Origin: Holophagaceae bacterium
GTDB taxonomy: Bacteria > Acidobacteriota > Holophagae > Holophagales > Holophagaceae
Reading direction: 5' to 3'
Assembly: GCA_025361205.1 (NCBI GenBank)
Contig: JANYAS010000158.1
Span: forward strand, 1-48,355
DNA length: 48,355 nt
Shown: piece after piece, positions 9,091 through 17,119 of the stretch
Layout of the letters: every line of letters starts with the position of its first letter
Numbering within the stretch: the first letter of the stretch is position 1
Position numbers and translations under genes: made by a program
Notes under the pieces: model-generated
Database searches by the model: none
What the model was told of the DNA's origin: nothing
What the model saw: the letters and a program-made list of their open reading frames with translations, nothing else

Positions 9091-9178
9091 CCCCTAAGGG
9101 CTCCCCCCACGACTCGCGGCCCGAAGCAGGAGGCGAAGCGGGGGGGTCTGCCATCGGATGATGGCCCGCCCTTAGGGG
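9091..9178 (-). repeat. Nested inverted-repeat element after ytxH
   Basis: Outer arms CCCCTAAGGGC (9091-9101) and GCCCTTAGGGG (9168-9178) are perfect 11-bp complements. Inside are a C6/G7 pair (9103-9108 with 9140-9146) and a perfect 6-bp hairpin GCCATC-GGAT-GATGGC (9150-9165). It could fold into a branched structure. It begins 13 nt after the ytxH stop, so it may end that transcript, though there is no clear T run. It could equally be a palindromic interspersed repeat. Confidence 0.5.
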
Positions 9179-9191
9179 AGAGGGTTCAAGG

Positions 9192-9467
9192 TCAACCGCG
9201 GAGGTCCCTGGCGGCGGCGCTGAAGCCCTGCTTCATATCTTCGCGGGCCATGGCGGCGCCTGTCTTGACGTCCTGCCAGGCAGCGGAGCTCTGATGGGCG
9301 TACTCGCCGATCTTGCCATTCACGCGGTTGCCGAGCTTCACGAGATCCTCACGCAGCTCGGAACCCTTCTTGGGCGTGGTGAGCGCGACGACCACGGCAC
9401 CAATGGCGGCGCCGGCAAAGAACGCCAGCAGGGTGGTATTGCGGGAGGAGGTGGTTTCCTGGCTCAT
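9192..9467 (-). CDS. YtxH domain protein (copy 1)
   Basis: A 91-aa YtxH-family protein. It has a short polar N-terminus, one membrane segment with small residues (LLAFFAGAAIGAVVVALTTP), the family-typical TPKKGSELRE, then an amphipathic helical tail of about 55 residues. This family is anchored in the membrane and associated with general stress; no biochemical activity is known. A GGAGC ribosome-binding site precedes 9467. It is closely similar to the next gene upstream and to a third copy at 19078-19353. It lies 101 nt downstream of copy 2 and may share its transcript. Confidence 0.85.
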   Translation of the reverse strand: MSQETTSSRNTTLLAFFAGAAIGAVVVALTTPKKGSELREDLVKLGNRVNGKIGEYAHQSSAAWQDVKTGAAMAREDMKQGFSAAARDLRG

Positions 9468-9568
9468 GGTGAAGCTCCTGTAGATAGTTAGTGGTTTAAA
9501 ATAGGGATGTGAGGGTGTAAAAATTTAGCCGACTCACGCCGCTTCCTAGAAGGTGGCGGGGCCAAAGA

Positions 9569-9844
9569 TCAGGACCGGAATTCCTCGGCAGCCTCGCTGG
9601 CGCCCTGCTCCAGCTCCGCGCTCGCACGACCGGCGCCCTTCTTGACCTCCTTCCAAGCCTCAGAGCCGTGCTGGGCGAGATCGTCGAACTTGCCTTTCAT
9701 ACGGTTGCCCAAGTTTGCAAGATCGTCGCGGACCTCGGAGCCTTTTTTGGGTGTGATGAGCGCGATGACCACGGCACCGATGGCGGCACCGGCCAGGAAG
9801 GCCAGCAGGGTCGTGGTCCGGGAAGATGATGAAGGTTGATTCAT
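9569..9844 (-). CDS. YtxH domain protein (copy 2)
   Basis: A 91-aa paralogue of the neighbouring YtxH protein: TTLLAFLAGAAIGAVVIALI as membrane helix, then TPKKGSEVRDDLANLGNRMK and an acidic amphipathic tail. The start at 9844 has the ribosome-binding site AGGAGCGTCACC; the longer open frame to 10036 is not used because it overlaps the lmo0937-type gene in another frame. Likely third gene of a BON-lmo0937-YtxH operon (47 nt gap). Function inferred only from family: membrane-associated stress protein. Confidence 0.87.
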   Translation of the reverse strand: MNQPSSSSRTTTLLAFLAGAAIGAVVIALITPKKGSEVRDDLANLGNRMKGKFDDLAQHGSEAWKEVKKGAGRASAELEQGASEAAEEFRS

Positions 9845-9891
9845 GGTGACGCTCCTGTTGGGGGGTGGGATGAAAAAGCGGACCGGGGGCT

Positions 9892-10041
9892 TCATAGGAC
9901 CCGCCGACCCTGGATCACCCGAATGAGGATGACGATGACGGCGAGGATCAGTAGAAGGTGGATGAAGCCACCCATGGTGTAGGCGCTGACGAGGCCCACG
10001 GCCCAGAGAATGATCAAGACAACAGCGATGGTCCATAGCAT
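9892..10041 (-). CDS. lmo0937-type small membrane protein (copy 1)
   Basis: A 49-residue, very hydrophobic protein starting MLWTIAVVLIILWAVGLVS, with a second helix HLLLILAVIVILIRVI and a basic end GRRVL. This is the pattern of the lmo0937/DUF5670-like small membrane family, with two transmembrane helices. AAAGGA stands upstream of the ATG at 10041. It lies 33 nt after the BON-protein gene and 47 nt before YtxH copy 2, so an operon is likely. A nearly identical copy occurs at 21020-21169, also directly after a BON gene. Confidence 0.85.
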   Translation of the reverse strand: MLWTIAVVLIILWAVGLVSAYTMGGFIHLLLILAVIVILIRVIQGRRVL

Positions 10042-10074
10042 GGCGATTTCCTTTAAAGGTGGGCTTGTTCGGGT

Positions 10075-10836
10075 CTACTTGACATTCATGTGGTTCTCGA
10101 CGCGCTTCACGCCGTTGATGTCCGTGGCCAATTTGCTCACCAGATCCCGCTCAGCGGCGTTGCTGGCCTCGCCCCAGATGTGAACCACGCCGTCCTTCGT
10201 CGACACCTTGGTGGCCAGCGAATGGGTGGAGCGATGGAACAGCAGGCTCGTTTTAATCTGCGCGGTGATCGAGGCGTCGTCAACCTGCTCGCCGACGGTC
10301 GCGCGGCGTCGCTCGCCGCTCACCGTCATTTGATTGCTGACTTCCTTGACACCTTCCACGTCCTTCACATACTCCGTGGTCAGTTCCTTCTGGGCCTGGC
10401 TGTTGGCCTTCCCCTTGAGCGTGACCACGCCCCCGTTCGTCTCCACGTCCGTATCAGTGGCGCTGACGTTCTTGTGGAAGGTCAGAACGCCCTTCACCTT
10501 CATGGTGATCCACCCGTCGGAACGCTCGGCGGGCTGCTCGGTCTTCACCTCGATCTCATTCTTCACACTCTTCACACCGGCGGTGTTCGAGGCAGTCTCC
10601 TCCGCCAAGGCCTTGTGATAGTAGAGGGCCACGGTGCCATTGAGCGTGACCACGCCGTCGTCGGATTTGACGGAGAGGTTGTCACCGGCCAGGTAGGCCT
10701 TGAAGTTGTAGCTGTTCTTGATAGTGGATTCGATGCGGCTGTCCTGATCCGAGGCGTGGATCGGCAGGCCGGCGACCAGGATCAAGGCCGCAGGGGCCAG
10801 CAAGGCTGCGTTGAGGAAGATGCGGGAATGTCGCAT
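10075..10836 (-). CDS. Periplasmic three-BON-domain protein (copy 1)
   Basis: A 253-aa exported protein. The signal peptide (about residues 1-28, ending GLPIHASD) is followed by three BON domains of about 60-70 residues each. Each has the GVVTLNGTV / GVVTLKGKA / GVVHIWGEA strand and a closing VKxVxNxMxV strand (about residues 33-97, 108-173, 186-252). BON domains (OsmY type) bind phospholipid or stabilise the envelope under osmotic stress. It is the first gene of the BON-lmo0937-YtxH operon and the paralogue of the protein at 21209-21994, which differs mainly by a short insert between the second and third domains. Confidence 0.9.
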   Translation of the reverse strand: MRHSRIFLNAALLAPAALILVAGLPIHASDQDSRIESTIKNSYNFKAYLAGDNLSVKSDDGVVTLNGTVALYYHKALAEETASNTAGVKSVKNEIEVKTEQPAERSDGWITMKVKGVLTFHKNVSATDTDVETNGGVVTLKGKANSQAQKELTTEYVKDVEGVKEVSNQMTVSGERRRATVGEQVDDASITAQIKTSLLFHRSTHSLATKVSTKDGVVHIWGEASNAAERDLVSKLATDINGVKRVENHMNVK

Positions 10837-11019
10837 GTTTCACCACTTCTAGGTCGGAACCAAATCATTGGAGGAGGAGCAACGCAAACCATCGTCCAGA
10901 GCCGCTTTGGGTGGGGCCCAGAGCAACAGATTCCATCCGGGTTCCGGTCCGTTGGAATGGCTTGGGTTGCTTCAAAGAGCGAGTCGTTATATCAACGGTG
11001 TGGTCTTGTCATCACGCCG

Positions 11020-11295
11020 CTATTTGCGGGGGCCATGAGGTTTCGTCCCACGCTGCTGGCCATGACCCGACTTTTGCTGATGCTGCTGAGCATCCGACTT
11101 GGGCCCGGACTTGGGTAGATCGGCCTGACCGGGTTTGGGGGCCGAAGCCCTTTCCACCTGGACCTCTTTAGGATTCGGGTCGCCGATCGCTGGGTTCTCT
11201 CCAATCTTGGAAGGGTCAGGCTCGGGCTTAGGCTGAGGGTTCGCATCAGGCTTGGGAGGACTGGGCTTGGGAGGGGTGGGATCGGTGATTGGCAT
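11020..11295 (-). CDS. Proline/lysine-rich small protein, unknown
   Basis: A 91-aa low-complexity protein rich in Pro, Lys, Gln and Asp (DPTPPKPSPPKPD at the N-terminus, QQHQQKSGHGQQ near the C-terminus), with no membrane segment or signal peptide. Start 11295 has an AGGAG ribosome-binding site 6-7 nt upstream. The middle segment DPNPKEVQVERASAPKPG resembles DPHPCEIQVETASGPKP in the 70-aa protein at 22114-22326, so the two seem to share a small motif. Likely disordered. No function can be assigned. Confidence 0.6.
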   Translation of the reverse strand: MPITDPTPPKPSPPKPDANPQPKPEPDPSKIGENPAIGDPNPKEVQVERASAPKPGQADLPKSGPKSDAQQHQQKSGHGQQRGTKPHGPRK

Positions 11296-11644
11296 GCGTT
11301 TCTCCTGGGCGGGCTGCGCGCGCCACAGGTCAAAAGATGCAGGTTCCATTCCAATTTATGTTTTTGTTATTTATCAATAACTTAAATGGCACTAACTTCC
11401 AAACAGTCACCTTGCTCCATCAAGATGAAGTATCTTCTCGTTCAAATCGAAGGTTCCGAAACACTGTCGCTCGCGGGTCATTTGATTCCCAGGAAGGCCC
11501 GCCCGCGGTCTTCTTCCCACAGGTGCAGCCGCAACTCCCTAACCGGTGTGGCCCGGTTCGCGCGCCTCGACACGCAAGCGGAGCCAAGCTGGCAAGGCTT
11601 GGCTCCGCGTCTGCCACCCCCCGTGCCAACGGTACGGAGTCGGA
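11296..11644. other. Intergenic, AT-rich stretch and a hairpin
   Basis: No gene is seen here. An AT-rich block (about 11355-11395) may hold the promoter of the proline-rich gene, but no -35/-10 pair with good spacing stands out. A perfect 12-bp inverted repeat (11578-11589 with 11597-11608, 7-nt loop) lies 37 nt downstream of the stop of the minus-strand gene at 11645-12610. It may stop that transcript, although the following T tract is poor. Confidence 0.5.
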
Positions 11645-12610
11645 TCAGTGAGGCCGTTCTTCGCCCTTCTCGCGATCTCTCTTCGGCTCCGGTCCCTGGC
11701 CTCGGTTGGATTCGCGCGGATTCCCCCGATCTTCGCGGCCTCGCTCCTGTCCCCTCAGCGCCTCTGGGCGTTGGATCTCGTGTCCCCGCTGCTCGGGTGC
11801 CGGTGATGGGTTGGGACGCCGGGGTTCTTCCCTCCTCGGGTTCCGCTGCTGAAACTCTTCCTGCCTTGGGTTCCGCGGCTGAGGTTCTTCCCTTCTGGGG
11901 TTCCTCTGCTGAAACTCTTCCTGCCTCGGGTTCCGCTGCTGAGGTTCTTCCCTTCTGGGGTTTCTCTGTTGGGGCTCACTGGGCCTTGCCCGTTCACGGG
12001 GAGTTGGCGCCTGGATCTTCTGCTGCTGATAATGCTCTCGCACCACGGCATTTTTTGGTTGGTAATGATAATTCTGGCTATGAAGTTCCCGCTGCTGGTC
12101 GATTCCGGGATACCGGTCCCCGGCATACTGCCGCTGGTAAACGGGAAGTTCCGCACGCCTGTATGTCACGCTGCGATCCCACCTGTCCCACCCGCTCCGG
12201 CGTTCCTCCCAGGGCCGGCCCCAATGCTCGCCCCAGCGGGGCGCGGCATCCCGCTGCCAGCCATAGAAGAATTCGGGCGGTCGCCGGTAGTAGCGCACGG
12301 GAATGCGCAGGACGAACTCTGGCACGTAATACGGTTCCACTTGTCCCCAGGGACCGTTGTACCAGGAACTCGCATACCATTCGTCCCCCTGGTAAACCCA
12401 GTACATGCCGTCGTAGAAGAAATAATTCGAATCCACGCGCGGCGAATAGTAGACCGGGTAGCCCGGCATGGGAACGAGGTCCGGGTAGCCCCCTAGGTTG
12501 ATGCCGATGCTCACACTTGGCAGTCCAATCCCAATGCTCACCTGGGCCGGGGCGGCCGTCACAGCGCCCACTACGATCATCATCATCGGTGCCCCAAGTC
12601 GATAGCGCAT
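11645..12610 (-). CDS. Exported Tyr/Trp-rich protein with 10-residue repeats
   Basis: A 321-aa predicted secreted protein. An N-terminal signal peptide (to about residue 23, TAAPAQ) is followed by a Tyr/Trp/Pro-rich region (YPVYYSPRVDSNYFFYDGMY, GDEWYASSWYNGPWGQV) known from uncharacterised proteobacterial envelope proteins. Then come about five tandem 10-residue repeats of QQRNPRREEP / QQRNPRQEEF and a strongly charged Arg/Glu-rich C-terminal tail, probably disordered. Start 12610 has GGGAG upstream and gives an uninterrupted signal peptide. The charged tail may bind nucleic acid, peptidoglycan or polyphosphate, but this is conjecture. Confidence 0.7.
   Translation of the reverse strand: MRYRLGAPMMMIVVGAVTAAPAQVSIGIGLPSVSIGINLGGYPDLVPMPGYPVYYSPRVDSNYFFYDGMYWVYQGDEWYASSWYNGPWGQVEPYYVPEFVLRIPVRYYRRPPEFFYGWQRDAAPRWGEHWGRPWEERRSGWDRWDRSVTYRRAELPVYQRQYAGDRYPGIDQQRELHSQNYHYQPKNAVVREHYQQQKIQAPTPRERARPSEPQQRNPRREEPQQRNPRQEEFQQRNPRREEPQPRNPRQEEFQQRNPRREEPRRPNPSPAPEQRGHEIQRPEALRGQERGREDRGNPRESNRGQGPEPKRDREKGEERPH
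11822..11975 (-). repeat. 30-bp coding tandem repeats (60-bp higher order)
   Basis: About five units of 30 bp encode alternating QQRNPRREEP and QxRNPRQEEF decapeptides, so the DNA repeats best at 60 bp. The units are in frame and lie inside the gene at 11645-12610. Copy number may vary between strains. Confidence 0.75.
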
Positions 12611-13060
12611 GGCGGAACTCCCATTCAATGGATAGGTTCAAAGCTATTTGGCTGCGTCGTTTAGGACAGGCAACAGCACCTTGTAATTCATGCAATCGAG
12701 CTCGAAGGGAAGAGACAACGTCACGCACACATGGGTGCGCACCCTCCTTGATGTCGGGCTCGGCTCTGGGGTGATGGGGATGAAGGAGGGATCGAGCAAG
12801 GCGGCCTCCCTTAAGGGACGGCGTGTGCCATCTTCAAGAGGGGTTGCATTTTTTATTCCATCCTTCAAGCGTGTTTGTTATTAAGGTTTGAACATAGCCT
12901 GGCGCAGATGGATCGGCTGGCTCAATCAAGATGAAATAGCCCGCCTTTCAATAAGAAGGACCGATGCCTTGCGTCGCCTGGAGCGAAGGCCCATGGTTGA
13001 GGAAGGTGAGGACTCCGTGCGACGATTGCACACCCGGTCTGGGCTTGGTCCTGGAGGCCC
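12611..13060. other. Divergent intergenic region
   Basis: About 450 bp between the minus-strand exported protein and the plus-strand phospholipase D gene. Short open frames exist on both strands but none has a recognisable protein or a convincing ribosome-binding site. AT-rich sequence near 12845-12900 is the likeliest promoter zone for the downstream gene. No confident element can be defined. Confidence 0.45.
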
Positions 13061-14464
13061 ATGTTTTTTCGTACACTGAAAACCGCCATTGCAGCGGCTT
13101 ACTGCCTGTTGATCGCGGTCGGTTGCGCCAAACTGCCCGATACCCAGTTCTTGACCAAGCGCTACGTCGCTCAGTCTGCGCAGTTCAAGAATGCCTATGG
13201 TCCGCTGTCAGAGAAGCGAAGCGCCGCCATCATCGCGGAACTCAAGCGCACCTCAGGCAACCTCGACATCCTGGACAAGCAGATCGCCCTCGAACAGACC
13301 ATCAGTGGCAGTCCGCTGGTGGTTGGCAACAAGGTCACCTTGTTGCAGGATGGCCCAGCCACGTACCAGGCCATGTTCGCTGCCATCAGGCAGGCGAAAG
13401 ACCACATCAACATGGAGTCCTACATCGTCGAAGATGGCGAAGTGGGACAGAAGTTCGCGGATCTGCTGATCGAGCGACAGGCCCAAGGGGTTCAGGTCAA
13501 CTTGATCTATGACAGCATCGGCGCTTTCGGCACGCCCAAAGGATTCTTCGACCGCCTGGCGAAAGCCGGCATCCAGGTGCTCGAATTCAACCCCGTCAAT
13601 CCCCTGGCGGTGAACCGGCCTTGGAAGCTCAACCATCGCGATCACCGCAAGCTGCTGGTGGTGGATGGACGCACGGCCTTCATGGGCGGCATCAACATCA
13701 GCAACACCTATTCGAGGGGATCCGCCAGCGGGGGGGATCAAGAGGACCGGAAATCGGACCCACTGGACCCGAAACGGGGGTGGCGCGATACCGACATTCA
13801 GGTCGAGGGCCCGGCGGTCGGCGAGCTTCAGAAGCTGTTCATGCAAACCTGGGAAAAGCAGCGTGGCAAGCCGCTGGCGTCCAAGGCCTACTTCCCTGGG
13901 ATCACGGCGCAGGGGAAAGAAATCGTCCGCGCCATCGGTAGCGGGCCCAACGACCCCTTCAGCCTGATCTACCTGACCCTCATCTCGGCCATCACCAACG
14001 CGGAAAAGCAGGTCTACATCACCAATGCCTACTTCGTGCCCGACCCGCAGTTGGTCCAGGCCCTGCTGGACGCCGCCAAACGCGGCGTGGACGTCCGCTT
14101 GATTCTGCCGAGCCATTCCGATTCGAACTTCGCCTTCTACGTCGGGCGTTCCCATTTCACGGAGCTGCTGAAGGGAGGCGTGAAAATCTATGAACGCCGC
14201 GGTGCCCTGCTGCATGTGAAAACCGCCATCATCGATGGGGTCTGGTCTTGCGTGGGTTCCAGCAACCTCGATTGGCGCAGCGCCCTCGACAACGATGAAA
14301 TCAACGCGGTGATTCTGGGCCGCGAATTCGCCCAGCAGATGCAAGGCGCCTACGCCCTGGACATGGCGGCCTCCGATGCCATCGAACTCAACCGCTGGAA
14401 GCACAGGTCGCTGCTGCTCCGGCTGAAAGAGCTCACCGCCCGGCTATTCGGGCGCCTGCTTTAG
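13061..14464 (+). CDS. Phospholipase D / cardiolipin synthase-like lipoprotein
   Basis: A 467-aa protein of the phospholipase D superfamily, related to bacterial cardiolipin synthases, which join phosphatidyl groups to make cardiolipin. Two HKD motifs are intact: His195-x-Lys197-x4-Asp202 (DHRKLLVVDG) and His385-x-Lys387-x4-Asp392 (LHVKTAIIDG), each followed by the usual G-GS/N-x-N strand. The N-terminus is a lipoprotein signal (LLIAVGC, Cys22) rather than the two membrane helices of ClsA, so it is probably anchored in the periplasm. GGAGG stands just before the ATG. It is the only plus-strand gene within the envelope block and may alter membrane lipids in the same stress response. Confidence 0.85.
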   Translation: MFFRTLKTAIAAAYCLLIAVGCAKLPDTQFLTKRYVAQSAQFKNAYGPLSEKRSAAIIAELKRTSGNLDILDKQIALEQTISGSPLVVGNKVTLLQDGPATYQAMFAAIRQAKDHINMESYIVEDGEVGQKFADLLIERQAQGVQVNLIYDSIGAFGTPKGFFDRLAKAGIQVLEFNPVNPLAVNRPWKLNHRDHRKLLVVDGRTAFMGGINISNTYSRGSASGGDQEDRKSDPLDPKRGWRDTDIQVEGPAVGELQKLFMQTWEKQRGKPLASKAYFPGITAQGKEIVRAIGSGPNDPFSLIYLTLISAITNAEKQVYITNAYFVPDPQLVQALLDAAKRGVDVRLILPSHSDSNFAFYVGRSHFTELLKGGVKIYERRGALLHVKTAIIDGVWSCVGSSNLDWRSALDNDEINAVILGREFAQQMQGAYALDMAASDAIELNRWKHRSLLLRLKELTARLFGRLL

Positions 14465-14501
14465 CGCGCGTCAATCGGCGCCATGCTTATTTGCAAAATG
14501 A

Positions 14502-14834
14502 CTACTCTATCAGGTCGTTTAAATCGGTCTTGAATTTAAGACGGGACCTCAACACCGACAGTTCTTCCCTCAATGCATGTATTTCATGTGACTTGACCTC
14601 GTTATCCCTTATGGCCACTTCATACAAAATTTCCAATTCCTTATGGAAATGATTTGAAAGTTCCAAGGCAGCCAGAAGGTCTTTCTCTTTCCCTTTATTT
14701 TGTTTAAGTTCTTCCAGCAACAGCTCTAGCAGACAATAAATACATTGATCGTCTAGGCCCCCAAAACTCATATCCAATTGCTCGTCTAGAACCCTCTTGG
14801 AACAGACCTTGCAAATGGACGCTTTTGAATACAT
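14502..14834 (-). CDS. AT-rich gene, zinc-finger-like coiled-coil protein, unknown
   Basis: A 110-aa protein with an N-terminal CxxC ... CxxC arrangement (CKVC near residue 8, CIYC near 31), suggesting a small zinc-binding knuckle, followed by about 70 residues of Leu/Glu/Lys-rich predicted coiled coil. Its base composition is far more AT-rich than neighbouring genes and its codon choice differs (many A/T third positions), a sign of recent acquisition. It converges with the phospholipase D gene 37 nt away. No family is recognised. Confidence 0.6.
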   Translation of the reverse strand: MYSKASICKVCSKRVLDEQLDMSFGGLDDQCIYCLLELLLEELKQNKGKEKDLLAALELSNHFHKELEILYEVAIRDNEVKSHEIHALREELSVLRSRLKFKTDLNDLIE

Positions 14835-14955
14835 AAGGTCAAAGGGTTCCTTTCTGTTGCCTATCCTTTGGATTCCAGCGGCAAGCCATGCGATCCCTCT
14901 TCAATCCCTCACTTTGCACCTAACTGTCCCCACCCCTAGTACTCCCCGCCAGGAC

Positions 14956-15363
14956 TTACTGCCCTTCGAAATCCCGGGGCGGCTCCTGTTCACACTGGGG
15001 AGGTTGGGGTTTGTGTCCGAACAGGGCCCGCACGGCTTCAAGCCCACCCAAGACACTGCTGATCACGCGGGAGGCCGAGTCCAATCCGGATTGGCATTGG
15101 ACCTGGAAGGCCTTCACCATCCGGCCGGTGTCACCCAGGGCCCGGGCCAAGCCGGCGAACTCGTCCAGGGAACCCTGGAGGGACTCCACTCGCCGGTTGA
15201 ACGCATGGGCGTACCCCGCGAGACGAGTAAGATCCTCCTTGGCCGAATGCATTAGCACCTCCGCCTCCTTGGCCGTTCGGCGAAGTTGGAGCAACAGGGG
15301 CACCACCGCGGCGCCCACGGCTAAAAGGACCACGATCAGGGTGATCTCAAGCGGGATCGGCAT
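14956..15363 (-). CDS. DUF948-like membrane-anchored protein
   Basis: A 135-aa protein with one N-terminal membrane helix (ITLIVVLLAVGAAVVPLLL) and a long amphipathic helix (RRTAKEAEVLMHSAKEDL) typical of DUF948 proteins, which often accompany YtxH proteins in Gram-positive operons. The tail is Pro/Gln/Glu-rich. GGAGG lies 5-8 nt before the ATG at 15363. Together with the YtxH copies it fits a membrane-associated stress protein; molecular role unknown. Confidence 0.7.
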   Translation of the reverse strand: MPIPLEITLIVVLLAVGAAVVPLLLQLRRTAKEAEVLMHSAKEDLTRLAGYAHAFNRRVESLQGSLDEFAGLARALGDTGRMVKAFQVQCQSGLDSASRVISSVLGGLEAVRALFGHKPQPPQCEQEPPRDFEGQ

Positions 15364-15483
15364 ATGACCTCCTGGTTTTCAGCATGAGAGCACGAGTCCT
15401 ATCAGCAGAATTGGAACAGCAGTCATCAATACAGAAATCATGAGCGATGGACCGGGTGGCTTTCCCACCATTAAACCACGACT

Positions 15484-15521
15484 GGCTTCGGGTTTTTAGA
15501 CGCATCTAAAGACCCGAAGCC
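15484..15521 (-). terminator. Hairpin terminator after the coiled-coil gene
   Basis: A 17-bp stem with a single mismatch (15484-15500 with 15505-15521) and a CGCA loop lies about 30 nt beyond the stop at 15553. T/A-rich sequence within the stem base and flanks allows termination from either side. Confidence 0.65.
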
Positions 15522-15552
15522 GCGTGGGTTTTATCGTACTGTCAAATCGAAA

Positions 15553-15840
15553 CTACTTAAATTTTGCAGCGGCTTTATTGAAGGCGGTTTTCACCTCAGT
15601 CCAGGCATTGTCCGCGCCCTTTTTGACGTCTTCCCAGGCGTCGTCGCTGGAAGCCTTCAACTCCTGCAGCCTTTTCTTGGCTCCATCGTGTTTGTGCTGC
15701 AGCTCGTCAGTGGCCTCGCAGTATTCGATCTTCGCCTGGGCTGTGGCCTGGGCCGCCTTGGCCTTCATTACCGCCAGCTGAGCCGCCCAGCCATCGACCT
15801 GCGCCGCAAATTTTTCTTCGTAGGCTTTCCGTTTATCCAT
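15553..15840 (-). CDS. Soluble coiled-coil stress protein, YtxH-like tail
   Basis: A 95-aa, highly helical, Lys/Ala/Glu-rich protein. From the start (MDKRKAYEEKFAAQVD) it reads as a continuous coiled coil, ending with AWEDVKKGADNAWTEVKTAF, which resembles the amphipathic tails of the YtxH proteins (SEAWKEVKKGAGRA). It has no membrane segment. Start 15840 was chosen for its GAGGTCAGCCACC leader; an in-frame ATG at 15870 lacks one. Probably a soluble partner of the same stress block; the name rests on similarity of pattern only. Confidence 0.7.
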   Translation of the reverse strand: MDKRKAYEEKFAAQVDGWAAQLAVMKAKAAQATAQAKIEYCEATDELQHKHDGAKKRLQELKASSDDAWEDVKKGADNAWTEVKTAFNKAAAKFK

Positions 15841-15986
15841 GGTGGCTGACCTCACAAAATCACTATCCAAACGAAAACAATGAGTAGTCCACTATCGGGG
15901 TGCGCTCAAAGGCAACCCGAGTCCTATTCAAGATTGGCAAGGAAACGAACTCTTGATGCAGCCCCTTCCCTTGCCCTTGAAGACTT

Positions 15987-17063
15987 CTACTTCACTTCCA
16001 CTTCAAAAAGAACCCGCATGTTGGCCAGGGCGGCCTTCGAACGGAGTTCCTTGGGGGCTGCTTCGTATTCGGCAGGCCGGCTCTCGCCGTAGCCGATGAT
16101 GCTCAGTCGTTCAGGTTCAATGGAACCTTCCTTGATGAGGAAAGTTCTGACGGAATTGGCCCGTCGTTCACTCAGGTCCTTGTTATGGGCCGGCGTGCCC
16201 GAAGCGGAGGTATAGCCTGCCACCCGGATCTTGGATTCGGGGTGCTGTTTCAGGGTCCGGATGCTGTCCATGAGGGCGGCCTTTGCATCGGGACGGAGAT
16301 CCGCCTTGTCCAGGTCAAAATGAACGTCCTCAAACGTCAGGATCACGACATTAGGCTTGGCCGGAAGGGCCTTCACAGGCTCCACTATGGCGGGTTCATC
16401 AGCCACCACGGGGATAACCTTCTCCACGGGAGCAGGATCCGGGGCTGGGGCCGGGGCGGGAGCGTACACCACTTCTGGTGCCGCCGCGGCCTTGTTGGTC
16501 CTGCCACCGAACGCGAACACGAGGCCCACGGTGGCGCTGACATTCTGGTAGCCCTTCTGGAAGGGTGAGACCTCGGTGACGAAGGTATCCCTGAGGTCGA
16601 ACCGGAGGGCGAAGTGCTCCGCCAGCCATACCTTCGCGCCTACGCCCACATTGAACGTGGACATGTCCTTGTCGGAAATCTTGGGAGTGTAATGGGCGCC
16701 GCCAAAACCGACCGCGATGAAGGGGTTGAAGCGTTCTTCCGGCCTGAAGTTGAAGAGCGCATCAAGCTGGTAGAAATAGAGATCAACCTTATCCATGGGG
16801 GCGCGGAACTGCCCGCTGCGGTAGGTGGTGATGGACCGGTCGTTCACATTGGTATTGATGAAATCCAGGCTGCCTTCCAGGGCGAAATGCTTGGTGAAGT
16901 TGTAACCAAGCCGTCCCCCATATTCAACATGGTCCTTGAGGTTCTGGTTCTTGGTGAAGAGGTTGTAGCCCACGAACGGGCTCACCTCCACGCTTCCTTC
17001 CTTGACCTGGGCCGACAGGGGAAGCGCAAAAAGCACAGGGATCAATAAGAAACTTTTTTTCAC
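15987..17063 (-). CDS. OmpA-family outer membrane protein
   Basis: A 358-aa protein. A signal peptide (MKKSFLLIPVLFALPLSAQ) is followed by an eight-stranded beta-barrel (about residues 20-190: VSPFVGYNLF, YGGRLGYNF, VGFGGAHYTP, RFDLRDTFV). A Pro/Ala linker (PAPAPAPDPAP) leads to a C-terminal OmpA peptidoglycan-binding domain (about 240-350) with FDLDKADLRPDAKAAL, VAGYTSASG and LSERRANSVRTFL. It ties the outer membrane to the cell wall. AGGAGG precedes the start. Typical OmpF/OmpA architecture and length. Confidence 0.92.
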   Translation of the reverse strand: MKKSFLLIPVLFALPLSAQVKEGSVEVSPFVGYNLFTKNQNLKDHVEYGGRLGYNFTKHFALEGSLDFINTNVNDRSITTYRSGQFRAPMDKVDLYFYQLDALFNFRPEERFNPFIAVGFGGAHYTPKISDKDMSTFNVGVGAKVWLAEHFALRFDLRDTFVTEVSPFQKGYQNVSATVGLVFAFGGRTNKAAAAPEVVYAPAPAPAPDPAPVEKVIPVVADEPAIVEPVKALPAKPNVVILTFEDVHFDLDKADLRPDAKAALMDSIRTLKQHPESKIRVAGYTSASGTPAHNKDLSERRANSVRTFLIKEGSIEPERLSIIGYGESRPAEYEAAPKELRSKAALANMRVLFEVEVK

Positions 17064-17119
17064 TTGGTACCTCCTTTTAGCAATCGTGTGGGGCGGTTAT
17101 CTCGGGGGTTTTCGGGGGA

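Noticed and set aside
12644..12868. 74-codon minus-strand ORF in the divergent region
   Set aside because: No recognisable protein, no ribosome-binding site and codon pattern unlike neighbouring genes.
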